From Phycisphaerae bacterium (GTDB lineage: Bacteria > Planctomycetota > Phycisphaerae > UBA1845 > PWPN01), in NCBI GenBank assembly GCA_012729395.1, contig JAAYDF010000292.1:1-37170 (forward strand): a stretch of DNA of 37,170 bases, in the 5' to 3' direction. Below, one piece after another: positions 7,468 through 15,348 of this stretch. A program made the translations under genes and the position numbers. Within the stretch, counting starts at the first letter, position 1; each line of letters opens with the position of its first letter. A model generated the notes under the pieces. That model saw only the letters and a list, made by a program, of their open reading frames with translations, did no database searches and was not told the DNA's origin.

Positions 7468-8799
7468 ATGTCTCGACCCGGAATCTCACGGCGATACCTG
7501 CTTCAAAAGGCGGCACTTTGTACTGCCGGGGTTGAATTGGCGACCGGTCCGGCTCGTGCCACGGCTGGACGAATCCTCGGCGCCAATGATCGGATTTCAG
7601 TGGGAATGGTTGGCCCAGGCGCTCGCGGATTGCAGCTCATGGACTGGATTCACCGCCTCTCCCGAGCCGAAAACCTTGAACTCACAGGGGTTTGCGACAT
7701 CTGGAACGAGAGACGGGAATCCGCCGTTGAGATGGTCAAAGCCTGGACAGGGCGGGTGCCTCATGCTTGCCGCACCATGGCCGAGATGTGCGAACGCAAG
7801 GATATTGACGTGTTGGTGGTCTCAACGGTTGACTTCCAGCACGCTCCCCTCGCGCGGCAGGCAGTGGAGGCAGGCAAGGACGTTTACGTCGAGAAGCCCT
7901 TCGGTTGCGACTTCGAGCAGATCAAACTGGCCCGTGAAGCGATCCGCGCCAGCGACCGTGTTTTTCAGGCCGGAACGCAGCTTCGCTCGAACGGCGTTCC
8001 GTGGGCGGCTCACGAGTTCATCGCCAAGGGACGGCTGGGCAAGGTCAGCTTCGTCGAGCTGGTGCAGCCGCTCTTTCATCAGCGATGGCGCATTCCAGGG
8101 GCCGAGACCGCTCTGACGGAGAAAGACACAAACTGGAAGGAATTCCTGTGCTACGCGCCGCAGGTGCCTTTCAACGCCCGGCACTATCGCGAGTTCCGTC
8201 TCTTCTGGCCCTACTCGACGGGCATCTTCTGCCAGTGGATGAGCCACATCATCGACCTCGTGAACCTCGTGCTGGGCGAGCGGCCTAAGGCTGTTGTCGC
8301 GGCAGGGGGAACCTACGTCTGGAACGACGGTCGAACCAATCCCGACACCGCTCATTGTCTGGTCGAGTATCCGAGCGGTTGTTTGATGAGCTACCACATG
8401 CGGCTGGGCAACGGGGCCCATGCTCGGCCGCTTACATTCTATGGTACCAACGGGACGCTGGATCTGGACGCGGGGGTAGCCTATGGAGACGGAGGTGGGG
8501 GGGAAGTGATCCTGGCGAATCCCGGATCGCTAATCCCGGAGTTGATCGTCGACGCTTCGCGTCGCTTGCCCGACCGGCATCAAGGCGCCACCATTCTTGA
8601 CGCCGAGCCCGATGGCGACCACATGGTGGATTTCTTCCGCGCCGTGCGAACGCGGTGCCCGACTCGTGCCGGCGTGGATGCCGCCTTCAATCACGCTCTG
8701 GCGACGACCATGGCGGGGATGTCCTGGCGCCTTGGCGCACGGATCGAGTATGACCCCATCGCCGACAGCCTCAACGTCGGCGAACCGAGGAAGCGCTGA
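7468..8799 (+). CDS. Tat-exported Gfo/Idh/MocA family oxidoreductase
   Basis: NAD(P)-dependent oxidoreductase of the Gfo/Idh/MocA superfamily, which acts on sugars or cyclitols; the substrate is unknown. The 443-residue product starts with a twin-arginine signal (SRRYLLQKAALCTAG) and an Ala-rich cleavage region, then the Rossmann start RISVGMVGPGARG. VCDIWNERR follows, and the EKPFGCD motif carries the conserved Lys. The C-terminal half has the alpha/beta substrate domain with HIIDLVNLVLGE. The start at 7468 has AGGAG at about 8 nt and gives the Tat signal; the frame is open upstream but poorly supported. Tat-exported members of this family are greatly expanded in Planctomycetes. The gene is convergent with the kinase gene, leaving only 27 bp between their ends. 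Confidence 0.9.
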   Translation: MSRPGISRRYLLQKAALCTAGVELATGPARATAGRILGANDRISVGMVGPGARGLQLMDWIHRLSRAENLELTGVCDIWNERRESAVEMVKAWTGRVPHACRTMAEMCERKDIDVLVVSTVDFQHAPLARQAVEAGKDVYVEKPFGCDFEQIKLAREAIRASDRVFQAGTQLRSNGVPWAAHEFIAKGRLGKVSFVELVQPLFHQRWRIPGAETALTEKDTNWKEFLCYAPQVPFNARHYREFRLFWPYSTGIFCQWMSHIIDLVNLVLGERPKAVVAAGGTYVWNDGRTNPDTAHCLVEYPSGCLMSYHMRLGNGAHARPLTFYGTNGTLDLDAGVAYGDGGGGEVILANPGSLIPELIVDASRRLPDRHQGATILDAEPDGDHMVDFFRAVRTRCPTRAGVDAAFNHALATTMAGMSWRLGARIEYDPIADSLNVGEPRKR

Positions 8800-8826
8800 G
8801 TCGGCGTCCGGATGGGGGGGAGGCGG

Positions 8827-10491
8827 TCAATCCAAGGTGGCGTACGTCTCGGCACTGGCCCGAGGCATTTCCTGTGCGGGCAGCCGGATGCGGAAGGTCG
8901 TCCCTTCGCCCGGCGTGCTTTCGACGACCGTGCGGCCGTGGTGTTCGCGAACGATCTTGCGCGCGACGGGCAGGCCCAGACCCGTACCGCCTTGGCCCTT
9001 CGTGGATTTGAAGGGCTCGAACATCTCCTCGATGCGGTCCGGCTCGATGCCCGGGCCGTTGTCCTTAATGATCAGGTCCGCGATGCCTTCCTCGCTGTTG
9101 AAACGGGTGGCTACGTTGACCACCCCGCTGCCTGGGCTGACCGCGTCGATGGCGTTGCCAATGAGGTTGAACGCGACCTGCGAAATCCCGTCCGGGTCCA
9201 GCGGGATGGGAGGGAAGGGCTCCTCAAAATCGCGGAGGAGAGCGACCTCGCGTTCGTCGGCTTTCTTCTGCAGGCCGGCGATGGCATCGGCTACGATTTG
9301 ATTGAGGACTGTGGGCCTGAGGTTGGGCTCGCGCGTCTTACTGAAGCTGAGCATGTTCATGGTCATTTCCATGATCCGCTCGAGGTTCCGCAGCACGATC
9401 TGCCAGCCCTGGTCCACCGTCCCGATGCTCTCCTTCTTGAGGCCCATGTCGACCACGTCGGCGCCCGCTTGCAGGGCCTGCAGAACATTCTTGATGTTGT
9501 GGGAGAGATAGGCCACGGTCTCTCCGACCGCCGCCAGCCGGGCTGTCTGCATCTGTTGCTGGACGAGCATGGCGTTCTGAATCGCCAGCCCGGTCATCTG
9601 GCCGATTGTCCCCATCAGCCGGAGCTGCTCCTGCGTGTACGTGTGGCTGACGGCCGCGCTGTCGATGTGGATCACGCCCAGCAGCAGGTCACGCACGATG
9701 ATCGGGGCGCAGATTACCGAGCGCAGACCGAAACTGTGAATGCTATCCTCGACGTCTTCGGTGGTGAACCGGGCATCGGTCATCGCGTTCGTGCAAAGGA
9801 CGGCCTCGCGATGTTCCACGACGTGCTGCACGATTCGCCGAGAGGTGGAGATCTTCCCCTTCGAGGCTCGCAGGCCTCGGCGATAGCGCACGACCTTGGG
9901 GATCAGTTCGGCGCCCTCGGAGTCGTACATGAGAATGAAGCCGTGATCGACCGGCAACTCATCGCGGATCACGTCCATGACCCGCTCGAGGAGTTGCTCG
10001 GGGTCCATGATCGCACCGATGGCCGCGGTCAACTCGCTCATGGCTCGCCAAGCTCTGGCGGCCTCGGTGAGCTCGGGCCCGGCAATGATGACCGACTCAT
10101 CGCTGGGCAGGCTCGAGATGATCGCGGAGTCGACGTTTCCGCTGCTGACGTCGAGATTGACCAAATCGCGCGGCGGGGTCACCCTGCCCAGCAGGTCGAT
10201 CGACTGATCGCTGGCGTAGACCAGGACGCTCGCCCCGACCCGGATTTGGTCTCCATGTTTGAGCCGCACAGGCCGACGGACACGCATCCCGTTGATGTAG
10301 GTGCCGTTGGCGCTGCGGAGATCCTGGAGCACCCACATGCCGTTCTCGGGGTGGATCTCCGCATGTCGGCGGGAAACGGTGCGATCCGTCAAGGGGATCT
10401 GGTCGCCCTCGCGGCCGAGGATAGCCGGCTCGTCCAGGGTGCGGAATGTCCGTCCCTTGTCTGGTCCCTGAAGTACAACGAGCGTAGCCAC
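8827..10491 (-). CDS. FHA-GAF sensor histidine kinase, cytosolic
   Basis: A 554-residue signalling protein without membrane segments. An N-terminal FHA phosphothreonine-binding domain (about 1-95, GREGDQIPLTDRTVSRRHAE, then SANGTYING) is followed by a GAF domain (about 150-305). The kinase core has H-box LSHNIKNVLQAL (His331), N-box NLIGNAIDAV, G1 DNGPGIEP and G2 GGTGLGLPVA. No receiver domain and no cognate response regulator are adjacent. I favour the GTG at 10491, with GAGGA 7 nt upstream, because it starts exactly at the FHA domain (MATLVVLQGPDKG). The ATG at 10533 is an alternative but has no ribosome-binding site. The FHA suggests input from a Ser/Thr kinase, a common planctomycete arrangement; this is inference. 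Confidence 0.88.
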   Translation of the reverse strand: MATLVVLQGPDKGRTFRTLDEPAILGREGDQIPLTDRTVSRRHAEIHPENGMWVLQDLRSANGTYINGMRVRRPVRLKHGDQIRVGASVLVYASDQSIDLLGRVTPPRDLVNLDVSSGNVDSAIISSLPSDESVIIAGPELTEAARAWRAMSELTAAIGAIMDPEQLLERVMDVIRDELPVDHGFILMYDSEGAELIPKVVRYRRGLRASKGKISTSRRIVQHVVEHREAVLCTNAMTDARFTTEDVEDSIHSFGLRSVICAPIIVRDLLLGVIHIDSAAVSHTYTQEQLRLMGTIGQMTGLAIQNAMLVQQQMQTARLAAVGETVAYLSHNIKNVLQALQAGADVVDMGLKKESIGTVDQGWQIVLRNLERIMEMTMNMLSFSKTREPNLRPTVLNQIVADAIAGLQKKADEREVALLRDFEEPFPPIPLDPDGISQVAFNLIGNAIDAVSPGSGVVNVATRFNSEEGIADLIIKDNGPGIEPDRIEEMFEPFKSTKGQGGTGLGLPVARKIVREHHGRTVVESTPGEGTTFRIRLPAQEMPRASAETYATLD

Positions 10492-10886
10492 CGCGTCATC
10501 CTCAACTGTGTGCCGGAACCCGGCGGCAAACATGGGTGCGACCGCGTTCTCGCCGGGTGCGGCAGGAGCACGTATTCCAGTCGTCCTCGACTGAACGCTG
10601 AATCCCGCGAGTGCCCAACCGCTCGCCCTCGCCATGCGGAGCAACGCCAGACACCCGGCGCAGGGTCATCACTGTGCCGTCTCGATGCATTATACCCATT
10701 TCCGTGCCAATGGTGACATCCATCGGGGGAGCGGGCGCGCCGGGCACAAATATCGGCCGGTCCAGCCCCCTTCGTTGCGGCAGGAGAGCCCTCGCCCGAC
10801 GTGGTATTTGGCCGTCGGGCAAGCCCGGATGGGGGTGGTGAGGTGGCCGGCGGTTGGTCTCTGCGTCAAATCGGCTTGATGACCGG
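10492..10886. other. Intergenic region upstream of the sensor kinase gene
   Basis: About 395 bp between two minus-strand genes. Part may be translated if the kinase starts upstream (10533 or 10635). A perfect TATAAT lies at 10694-10689 on the minus strand. No other gene is supported. Confidence 0.5.
10689..10694 (-). promoter_or_regulatory. Candidate -10 box for the sensor kinase gene
   Basis: A perfect TATAAT on the minus strand. At a 17-bp spacing the -35 hexamer is only GTCACC (3 of 6), so the promoter is incomplete by sigma-70 standards. It would give a leader of about 190 nt to the GTG at 10491. Confidence 0.4.
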
Positions 10887-12152
10887 TCACCAGTCGCAGT
10901 CGTCTCCACAGCCTGAGGTGCTCAGCAGATGGCGGGGGACGTGAAAATCCTGCTCGGAGGCGAGATCAGGAACTGATCGGCTGATGGACTGCTCCATGGC
11001 AAGGTAGGCCGGCGGGGGTAAGAGCGATCCACCCAGGGTCCAGGCCAGCAACGTGGGGGAATCCTGCCTGCCGGCGGGCAGCACGGACTCGTGCAGATCA
11101 GCGAGCAGGAACCACTGTTTGCGGAGCATGCGGCTGGCGGTCGCGGTCACGTCCATGAGATCATCCGGATCGGCGGTGTGCCGTAATCCCAGCAGATGTC
11201 CGACTTCGTGGCTGGCCACGTTAGCCAGCACCTGGGCCATCTCGTCTACCGTGGGATAGAGGACGCTGAAAAGGGCAAAGGTGTCGGTGAACAGAATGGC
11301 GGCCTGTTCGGTGTTGGTATTGAACGGGTCGATGTTCTCCGCGAGTCCGAGAAGTCTGGGGTCGTACGTGCCAAAGTAGACAACCGAGCGGTTCTGGGGT
11401 GGGATGCCCGTGTCGCTGTCGCGGTAGATCTCGACATCGAGGCCGGCGAAGTGGTCGCGTACCCGGTCGACGATGAGGTCGGCAATGGCCTCGGTCTGGC
11501 CCGTGAAACTCGGGTCGATGGCGGCTGCGTCGAAGGCGGGCACGTCGACCGGCTGGCGGCTGGCGATCCGCACGTCTTCAGCGCCCAGGAAGCTCAGGAC
11601 GATGATTTGTGGCTGATAACCGAGGACACTTGTGCCGCGGGCGATATCGACCTGGACGGTATACGGCCGGGCGAAGGCCGAGGCGGACCGGGTCCCCATC
11701 ACGATGTACAGGGCAGACACATCCTCGCGAATCACGAGGTCGACTGAGTTGGGGCCGCTGGTCGGGCTCCATGGATCGGTGTACGCCAGCAGGCGATGAG
11801 CGCTATCGAGCAAGCCGAGTACTACGTCGGCTCCCCGGCTGGTCTCGATTTCGATTTGGATACGGTCTCCCGCGGCCGCGGAGCCGATGAGGAAGACATC
11901 GTTGTCCCAAGGCAGGCCGACACCAATGGCACCGGAGATCTCAAAGCGGTCGACGCCGAGAATGGATTCCGCCTGCTCGAAGATGTCGTTGGGTTCGGTT
12001 TCAACGTATCGGGTGTCGCTGGGCAACTCCCGAAGGCCGTCCGTTTCGTCTCGGTCCGAGGCGATCGGAACGGCCGGTGCGCAGCCCCATGTCATCATCG
12101 CTGTCCAGAGCCCGGCGGTTGCCATCCGCCCCGCGCGCGAGGAAAGCATCAT
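10887..12152 (-). CDS. Putative secreted metzincin-like metalloprotease with a PPC-like domain
   Basis: A 421-residue protein with a signal sequence ending at Cys24 (MTWGC; a poor lipobox, so lipid attachment is uncertain). Residues about 50-170 (ETEPNDIFEQAESI, DNDVFLIGSAAAGDRIQIEI) resemble the bacterial pre-peptidase C-terminal (PPC) beta-sandwich, here N-terminal. The second half holds the zinc site HEVGHLLGLRH (His315, Glu316, His319, His325) followed by DLMD with a possible Met-turn at Met333. This is the HExxHxxGxxH pattern of metzincins. The last residues are HLLSTSGCGDDCDW, an acidic tail with two cysteines. The start at 12152 has only a weak GGGGTGA upstream. It is divergent from the aminotransferase gene. 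Extracellular or periplasmic proteolysis is inferred; the substrate is unknown. Confidence 0.8.
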   Translation of the reverse strand: MMLSSRAGRMATAGLWTAMMTWGCAPAVPIASDRDETDGLRELPSDTRYVETEPNDIFEQAESILGVDRFEISGAIGVGLPWDNDVFLIGSAAAGDRIQIEIETSRGADVVLGLLDSAHRLLAYTDPWSPTSGPNSVDLVIREDVSALYIVMGTRSASAFARPYTVQVDIARGTSVLGYQPQIIVLSFLGAEDVRIASRQPVDVPAFDAAAIDPSFTGQTEAIADLIVDRVRDHFAGLDVEIYRDSDTGIPPQNRSVVYFGTYDPRLLGLAENIDPFNTNTEQAAILFTDTFALFSVLYPTVDEMAQVLANVASHEVGHLLGLRHTADPDDLMDVTATASRMLRKQWFLLADLHESVLPAGRQDSPTLLAWTLGGSLLPPPAYLAMEQSISRSVPDLASEQDFHVPRHLLSTSGCGDDCDW

Positions 12153-12583
12153 CGTTCACCCCGTTTCAACGTTTGTCTGGCTGCGGTACGGCGAGCCCGT
12201 CAGCGGGCGTGCGAGGGGTCGTGAGCCCCCGCATCGCATGGGCACCCGACCAAGCTTTCGATTCCGTGGGTTGACGGTTATCGGATACTCACGATCGGGC
12301 GCATGCTGTGTGCGGGAGAACCGTACGATTCATTCGCTGAAGCGGGCAAACGGAATTGGCGATTGAAGGCCTTCGAAAAAACTGTTTGGCGGGATCAGGG
12401 TCCGAGTATAAACTGAGCCCAGGTAGTGACGCGGGTTCTGGGCCGACTCCGCTGGCCAGAAGGTGTGGTTTGAGCGGCGAACCCGTGCGGCACCATCGTC
12501 TCGCCGGGTGTCGAGGTTAAGCCGCCCGCTGGGGTCATGGTGGTATGCACGCTGGGGCATGAGATGCTGAGACGAGGGTCGAT
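12153..12583. other. Divergent intergenic region
   Basis: About 430 bp between the protease and aminotransferase genes. A GCCCG-TCAG-CGGGC hairpin lies near 12194-12207, and a plus-strand promoter candidate at 12385-12412. I see no supported gene. Confidence 0.5.
12385..12412 (+). promoter_or_regulatory. Candidate promoter of the aminotransferase gene
   Basis: TTTGGC (12385-12390), a 16-bp spacer and TATAAA (12407-12412). The -10 box is strong and the -35 weak. The predicted leader is about 165 nt. Confidence 0.4.
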
Positions 12584-13711
12584 ATGGATATGGACGAGAT
12601 TCGTAAACTGTTTCCGGTAACGCGGAACTACAACTTCCTGAACCATGCCGCGGTGGCCCCGCTGAGCAAGCCGGCCGCGGAGGCGGTGCGGAAATACGTG
12701 CGGGAGGGGCTCGATGAGGCGGGTCTGCACGCGGGCTTCTACCAGCACGCGGAGCATGTGAGGCAAGTGGCGGCGGAGTTCATCAACGCCGGCCCGGACG
12801 AGGTCACGTTCGTCAAGAATACGACCGAGGGACTGGGCTGGGTGGCCAACGGTCTGGACTGGACCGCGGGCGACAACGTGGTGACCACCCGAGTCGAGTT
12901 CCCCGCCAATATGTACCCCTGGATGGGTCTGGAGGCACGCGGGGTCCAACTGAAGACGGTGGGCGAGGAGGATGGGCGTATTCCGTTGGAGCGGATTGTC
13001 GGAGCCATCGACGGTCGAACAAAGGTGGTCACCATCTCCGCGGTGCAATATGCCAGCGGCTTTCGCACGGATTTGGCGGAGTTGGGTCGCATCTGCAAGG
13101 AGAAGGGCGTCCTGTTCTGCGTGGACGCGATCCAGATGTTGGGCATGCTGCCGCTGGATGTGCGGGCCATGCAGATCGATTTTCTGTCGGCGGACGGGCA
13201 CAAGTGGCTGTGTGCCCCGGAAGGCTGCGGCATCTTCTACTGCAACCGTTCGCTGCTGGCTCGCTTGCAGCCGGTGATCGCCGGGTGGATGTGCATGAAA
13301 GACGCCCGCGATTACGGCAACTACCTGTTTGAGTATGTGAATACCGCGTGCCGGTTCGACATCGGCAGCTACAACATCGCGGGGATCTACGGCCTCGGTG
13401 CGTCGATCGAGATGTTCCGCGACATCGGGATGGACAAGGTCGGGGCCCAGGTGCTGATGCTGACCGATCGGCTGGTGGTGGGACTGAGCGAGAAGGGGTA
13501 CCGCGTGGTATCCTCGCGGGCGCCGGGCGAGGCTAGCGGGATCGTGACCTTCACCTCCGACCGGCACGACTTGGCCGCCCTGCGTGGTCAGCTCGAATCC
13601 GAGCACCGGGTGGTCACTGCATTGCGCGAAGGCCGGCTGCGGGTCAGTCCGCACTTCTACAACACCACGGGCGAAATCGACCAGCTCGTCTCGCTGCTCC
13701 CGGGGCACTGA
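12584..13711 (+). CDS. PLP-dependent class V aminotransferase (cysteine desulfurase/selenocysteine lyase-like)
   Basis: A fold-type I PLP enzyme of 375 residues. FLNHAAVAPLS near the N-terminus is the substrate-side motif of this class. Asp181 in FCVDAIQ should contact the pyridine nitrogen, and Lys207 in SADGHKWLCAPEG is the predicted Schiff-base lysine. DIGSYNIAGIYGLGASIE and VSPHFYNTTGEID match family elements near the C-terminus. No Cys-containing flexible loop typical of housekeeping IscS is evident, so I would not call it iscS or sufS; an isopenicillin-N-epimerase-like or kynureninase-like relative is possible. No iron-sulfur assembly genes are nearby. The ATG at 12584 is preceded by GAGGG at about 5 nt. 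Cytosolic. Confidence 0.85.
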   Translation: MDMDEIRKLFPVTRNYNFLNHAAVAPLSKPAAEAVRKYVREGLDEAGLHAGFYQHAEHVRQVAAEFINAGPDEVTFVKNTTEGLGWVANGLDWTAGDNVVTTRVEFPANMYPWMGLEARGVQLKTVGEEDGRIPLERIVGAIDGRTKVVTISAVQYASGFRTDLAELGRICKEKGVLFCVDAIQMLGMLPLDVRAMQIDFLSADGHKWLCAPEGCGIFYCNRSLLARLQPVIAGWMCMKDARDYGNYLFEYVNTACRFDIGSYNIAGIYGLGASIEMFRDIGMDKVGAQVLMLTDRLVVGLSEKGYRVVSSRAPGEASGIVTFTSDRHDLAALRGQLESEHRVVTALREGRLRVSPHFYNTTGEIDQLVSLLPGH

Positions 13712-13787
13712 CATCTGCACTGCTCGCAGCGGCACACGCGGTGATATAGGGACTGATTGCACGCAGCCGCGAGCGTGCACGCTGTCC

Positions 13788-13808
13788 GCACTGCTCACAG
13801 AGCAGTGC
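13788..13808. repeat. Perfect palindrome of the GCACTGCTC family
   Basis: GCACTGCTC, loop ACA, GAGCAGTGC: 9-bp perfect arms. Related copies are at 17182-17200 and 28917-28937, with half copies at 5698-5715 and 28992-29005. All are intergenic. Confidence 0.85.
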
Positions 13809-13890
13809 CACGCGTGGAGGTACTCGATGCCGTGCCACGCGTAGAGGTACTCGGGGCAGTGCCACGCGTGGAGGTACTCGGGGCAGTGCC
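13805..13890 (+). repeat. 27-bp tandem repeat, about three units
   Basis: Units begin with GTGCCACGCG at 13805, 13832 and 13859, with a partial fourth at 13886. The body of the unit reads TGGAGGTACTCG. It follows directly on the palindrome at 13788 and shares GTGCCAC with it, so it may have grown from that element. No unique spacers are present, which excludes CRISPR. Confidence 0.88.
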
Positions 13891-13900
13891 AGTGATGGGG

Positions 13901-13928
13901 TTGCGTGCGGAAGGAAGGATTGTACACT
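13901..13928 (+). promoter_or_regulatory. Weak candidate promoter of the LuxR-type gene
   Basis: TTGCGT (13901-13906), a 16-bp spacer and TACACT (13923-13928), about 100 bp upstream of the start codon. The match is modest. Confidence 0.3.
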
Positions 13929-14032
13929 AGCTGTTCAACTTGACGGCCGCCCGGTGCCGAGTCTGCCGGTGGCCCGGCCCCAGGGTGGAATGTGTGAGGG
14001 GAAGGCTACAGGCGAACCTGGAGGATATCCCC

Positions 14033-14371
14033 ATGGCTCAGCCCGTCAGCGAGACGCGCCCCCGGTTCTTCATGGAGTCCGCCTACGATCTACTCTGTGC
14101 CCGGCTGTCTTTGTCGCATCGGGAGAGCCAGATCGTTCGCCACCTGTTCGGCAATCACAAGGAATCGCACATTGCCGACGAGTTGGGTATGTCCGCTCAC
14201 ACCCTGCGCACGCACGTCGAGCGGTTGTACCGCAAACTGGGTGTCGCCAACCGCGCTGCACTGGCAATCCATCTGTACGAGTCCTTCCTGACGCTGACCT
14301 GCGAGTTGGATACCCCTCTTGATCCTGTCTGCAGTCGCTATGCCGCTGGTACCTGTCCCTTCCGCAACTGA
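14033..14371 (+). CDS. Stand-alone LuxR-type HTH regulator with a cysteine-containing tail
   Basis: A 112-residue DNA-binding protein. Residues 25-82 form a LuxR/FixJ-type HTH: LSHRESQIVRHLFGNHKESH, then IADELGMSAHTLRTHVERLY and RKLGVANRAAL. There is no receiver, PAS or autoinducer domain. The C-terminal tail has Cys90, Cys100 and Cys108 (TCELDT, DPVCSRY, GTCPFRN) in addition to Cys22, which could form a redox or metal site; this is speculative. The start at 14033 has GGAGG at an 8-nt spacing; the frame is open upstream but not supported. The gene lies 307 bp upstream of the PEP-CTERM gene on the same strand and may regulate it, or itself, or both. Confidence 0.85.
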   Translation: MAQPVSETRPRFFMESAYDLLCARLSLSHRESQIVRHLFGNHKESHIADELGMSAHTLRTHVERLYRKLGVANRAALAIHLYESFLTLTCELDTPLDPVCSRYAAGTCPFRN

Positions 14372-14678
14372 CAGTGGTTCCGCCGACTTGCGGGGCTGCC
14401 GGCGATTGAGACAATGGGAGATCAGGAGGCGGGCAGAGGTCATGCCACAGGATGCATGGCATCCCTCCTCGCCCTTGTGACGTGCAAGGAAGAACCGCTG
14501 TTCTTGAGCGCCCACAAGCAACCTTGTGAAAGAGGGGCGTCGGCATGCGGCGTCGCAACAGGATAAGGCTCGGCGGTTATGCCGGGCCAAACCACCTCGA
14601 ACGTGTCGGTTCAGGCCTGCCGGAGTCGCTGATGCCGTGGCGGGGCCATGCGATCCGGCCATTGACAAGGAGAAGGAC
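14372..14678 (+). other. Structured leader/intergenic region before the PEP-CTERM gene
   Basis: No gene is supported in these 307 bp. A strong hairpin at 14567-14588 has stem GGCTCGGC/GCCGGGCC (8 pairs including one G-U) and loop GGTTAT. A weaker ATGCCA/TGGCAT pair lies at 14442-14461. The strong hairpin sits about 90 nt before the start codon and has no U-tract, so it looks more like mRNA leader structure than a terminator. I recognise no riboswitch consensus. Confidence 0.5.
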
Positions 14679-15233
14679 ATGCGTGTGACCAGATTGCTCA
14701 CGTTGGCTGTGTCTGTGGTGTTGTTGGGCGCGAATGCGCTCCTGGCTTTGTCGTTGCCTCCGGACCTGGACTACGAGTGGGACGGCACGATCATCAATCC
14801 GGGTAGTCAGAATCCCATCATTGAGTGGCGATGGATTGGACCGGGAGAGGCGCCGGATCCCGTGACGGGCCCCGATGCGCAGAAGTTCTACACATTTCCC
14901 AATCTGAAGATCGAGAAGAACGTCAAGAAACTCTACATTCTCGTTACATGGCCGGATATTCAGACGGTGCCACCGCTTCCGGGTGCTTTTGAAGTCGTTG
15001 CCGCGGGAAGCACGGTGACATACGATGGCGCAGAAGGCAACATGGGGTTGCTAAACCTCAGTAATCAGTTCCTGCTCAAGTACACTATCGATCCGCAGCC
15101 TGAAAACGAGAAAATCAAGATCAACGACTTCAACTGGACCGCCCTGGCGATCGGGACGCGGTGTATTCCGGAGCCGGCCACATTGGGGTTGTTGCTCCTC
15201 GGGGCGTGCGTTGCCGGGTATCGGCGGCGTTGA
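14679..15233 (+). CDS. PEP-CTERM sorting-domain protein
   Basis: An exported protein of 184 residues. It has an N-terminal signal peptide (MRVTRLLTLAVSVVLLGANA) and ends with a classic PEP-CTERM anchor: Pro-Glu-Pro motif IPEPATLG, a hydrophobic helix LLLLGACVAGY and the basic tail RRR. Such proteins are processed by an exosortase and placed on the cell surface or in the extracellular matrix. The central part (about 25-160) is a likely beta-rich domain (DYEWDGTIINPGS, TVTYDGAEGNMGLLNLSNQF) that I do not recognise. The ATG at 14679 is preceded by AAGGAGAAGGAC, a good ribosome-binding site. No exosortase gene is in the window. The upstream LuxR-type gene is the likely regulatory neighbour. Confidence 0.88.
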   Translation: MRVTRLLTLAVSVVLLGANALLALSLPPDLDYEWDGTIINPGSQNPIIEWRWIGPGEAPDPVTGPDAQKFYTFPNLKIEKNVKKLYILVTWPDIQTVPPLPGAFEVVAAGSTVTYDGAEGNMGLLNLSNQFLLKYTIDPQPENEKIKINDFNWTALAIGTRCIPEPATLGLLLLGACVAGYRRR

Positions 15234-15348
15234 TTGCGGACGGCCCGGGTAACAGTGGGTGCGAGTGTTGCGATACGATCAGAGAGGTTGGGGTGCGTCC
15301 GGGTTCAGGGGCTCGGTAGAAGGTGACTTCGCGGAAATGCGTACACTG

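Larger units (their letters stand above)
13712..14032. other. Repeat-rich intergenic region before the LuxR-type regulator
   Basis: About 320 bp holding a perfect palindrome (13788-13808), the 27-bp tandem repeats (13805-13890) and a weak promoter candidate (13901-13928). I see no gene here. Confidence 0.6.

Noticed and set aside
8812-10716. Long plus-strand open frame opposite the FHA-GAF histidine kinase
   Set aside because: It is antisense to a gene with clear FHA, GAF and kinase motifs, and its translation is Arg/His/Gly-rich without any domain; a GC-rich shadow.
13805-13890. CRISPR or iteron-type origin
   Set aside because: Contiguous 27-bp repeats without spacers; no replication initiator gene or AT-rich unwinding region beside them.
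12395-13927. Minus-strand open frame of 510 codons across the aminotransferase gene and the repeats
   Set aside because: Antisense to a clear PLP enzyme; its N-terminal peptide repeat is just the 27-bp DNA repeat translated.
14540-14610. Cyclic di-GMP riboswitch in the PEP-CTERM leader
   Set aside because: Some G/C-rich stem resemblance, but the conserved GEMM core bases and tetraloop-receptor pattern are not found.
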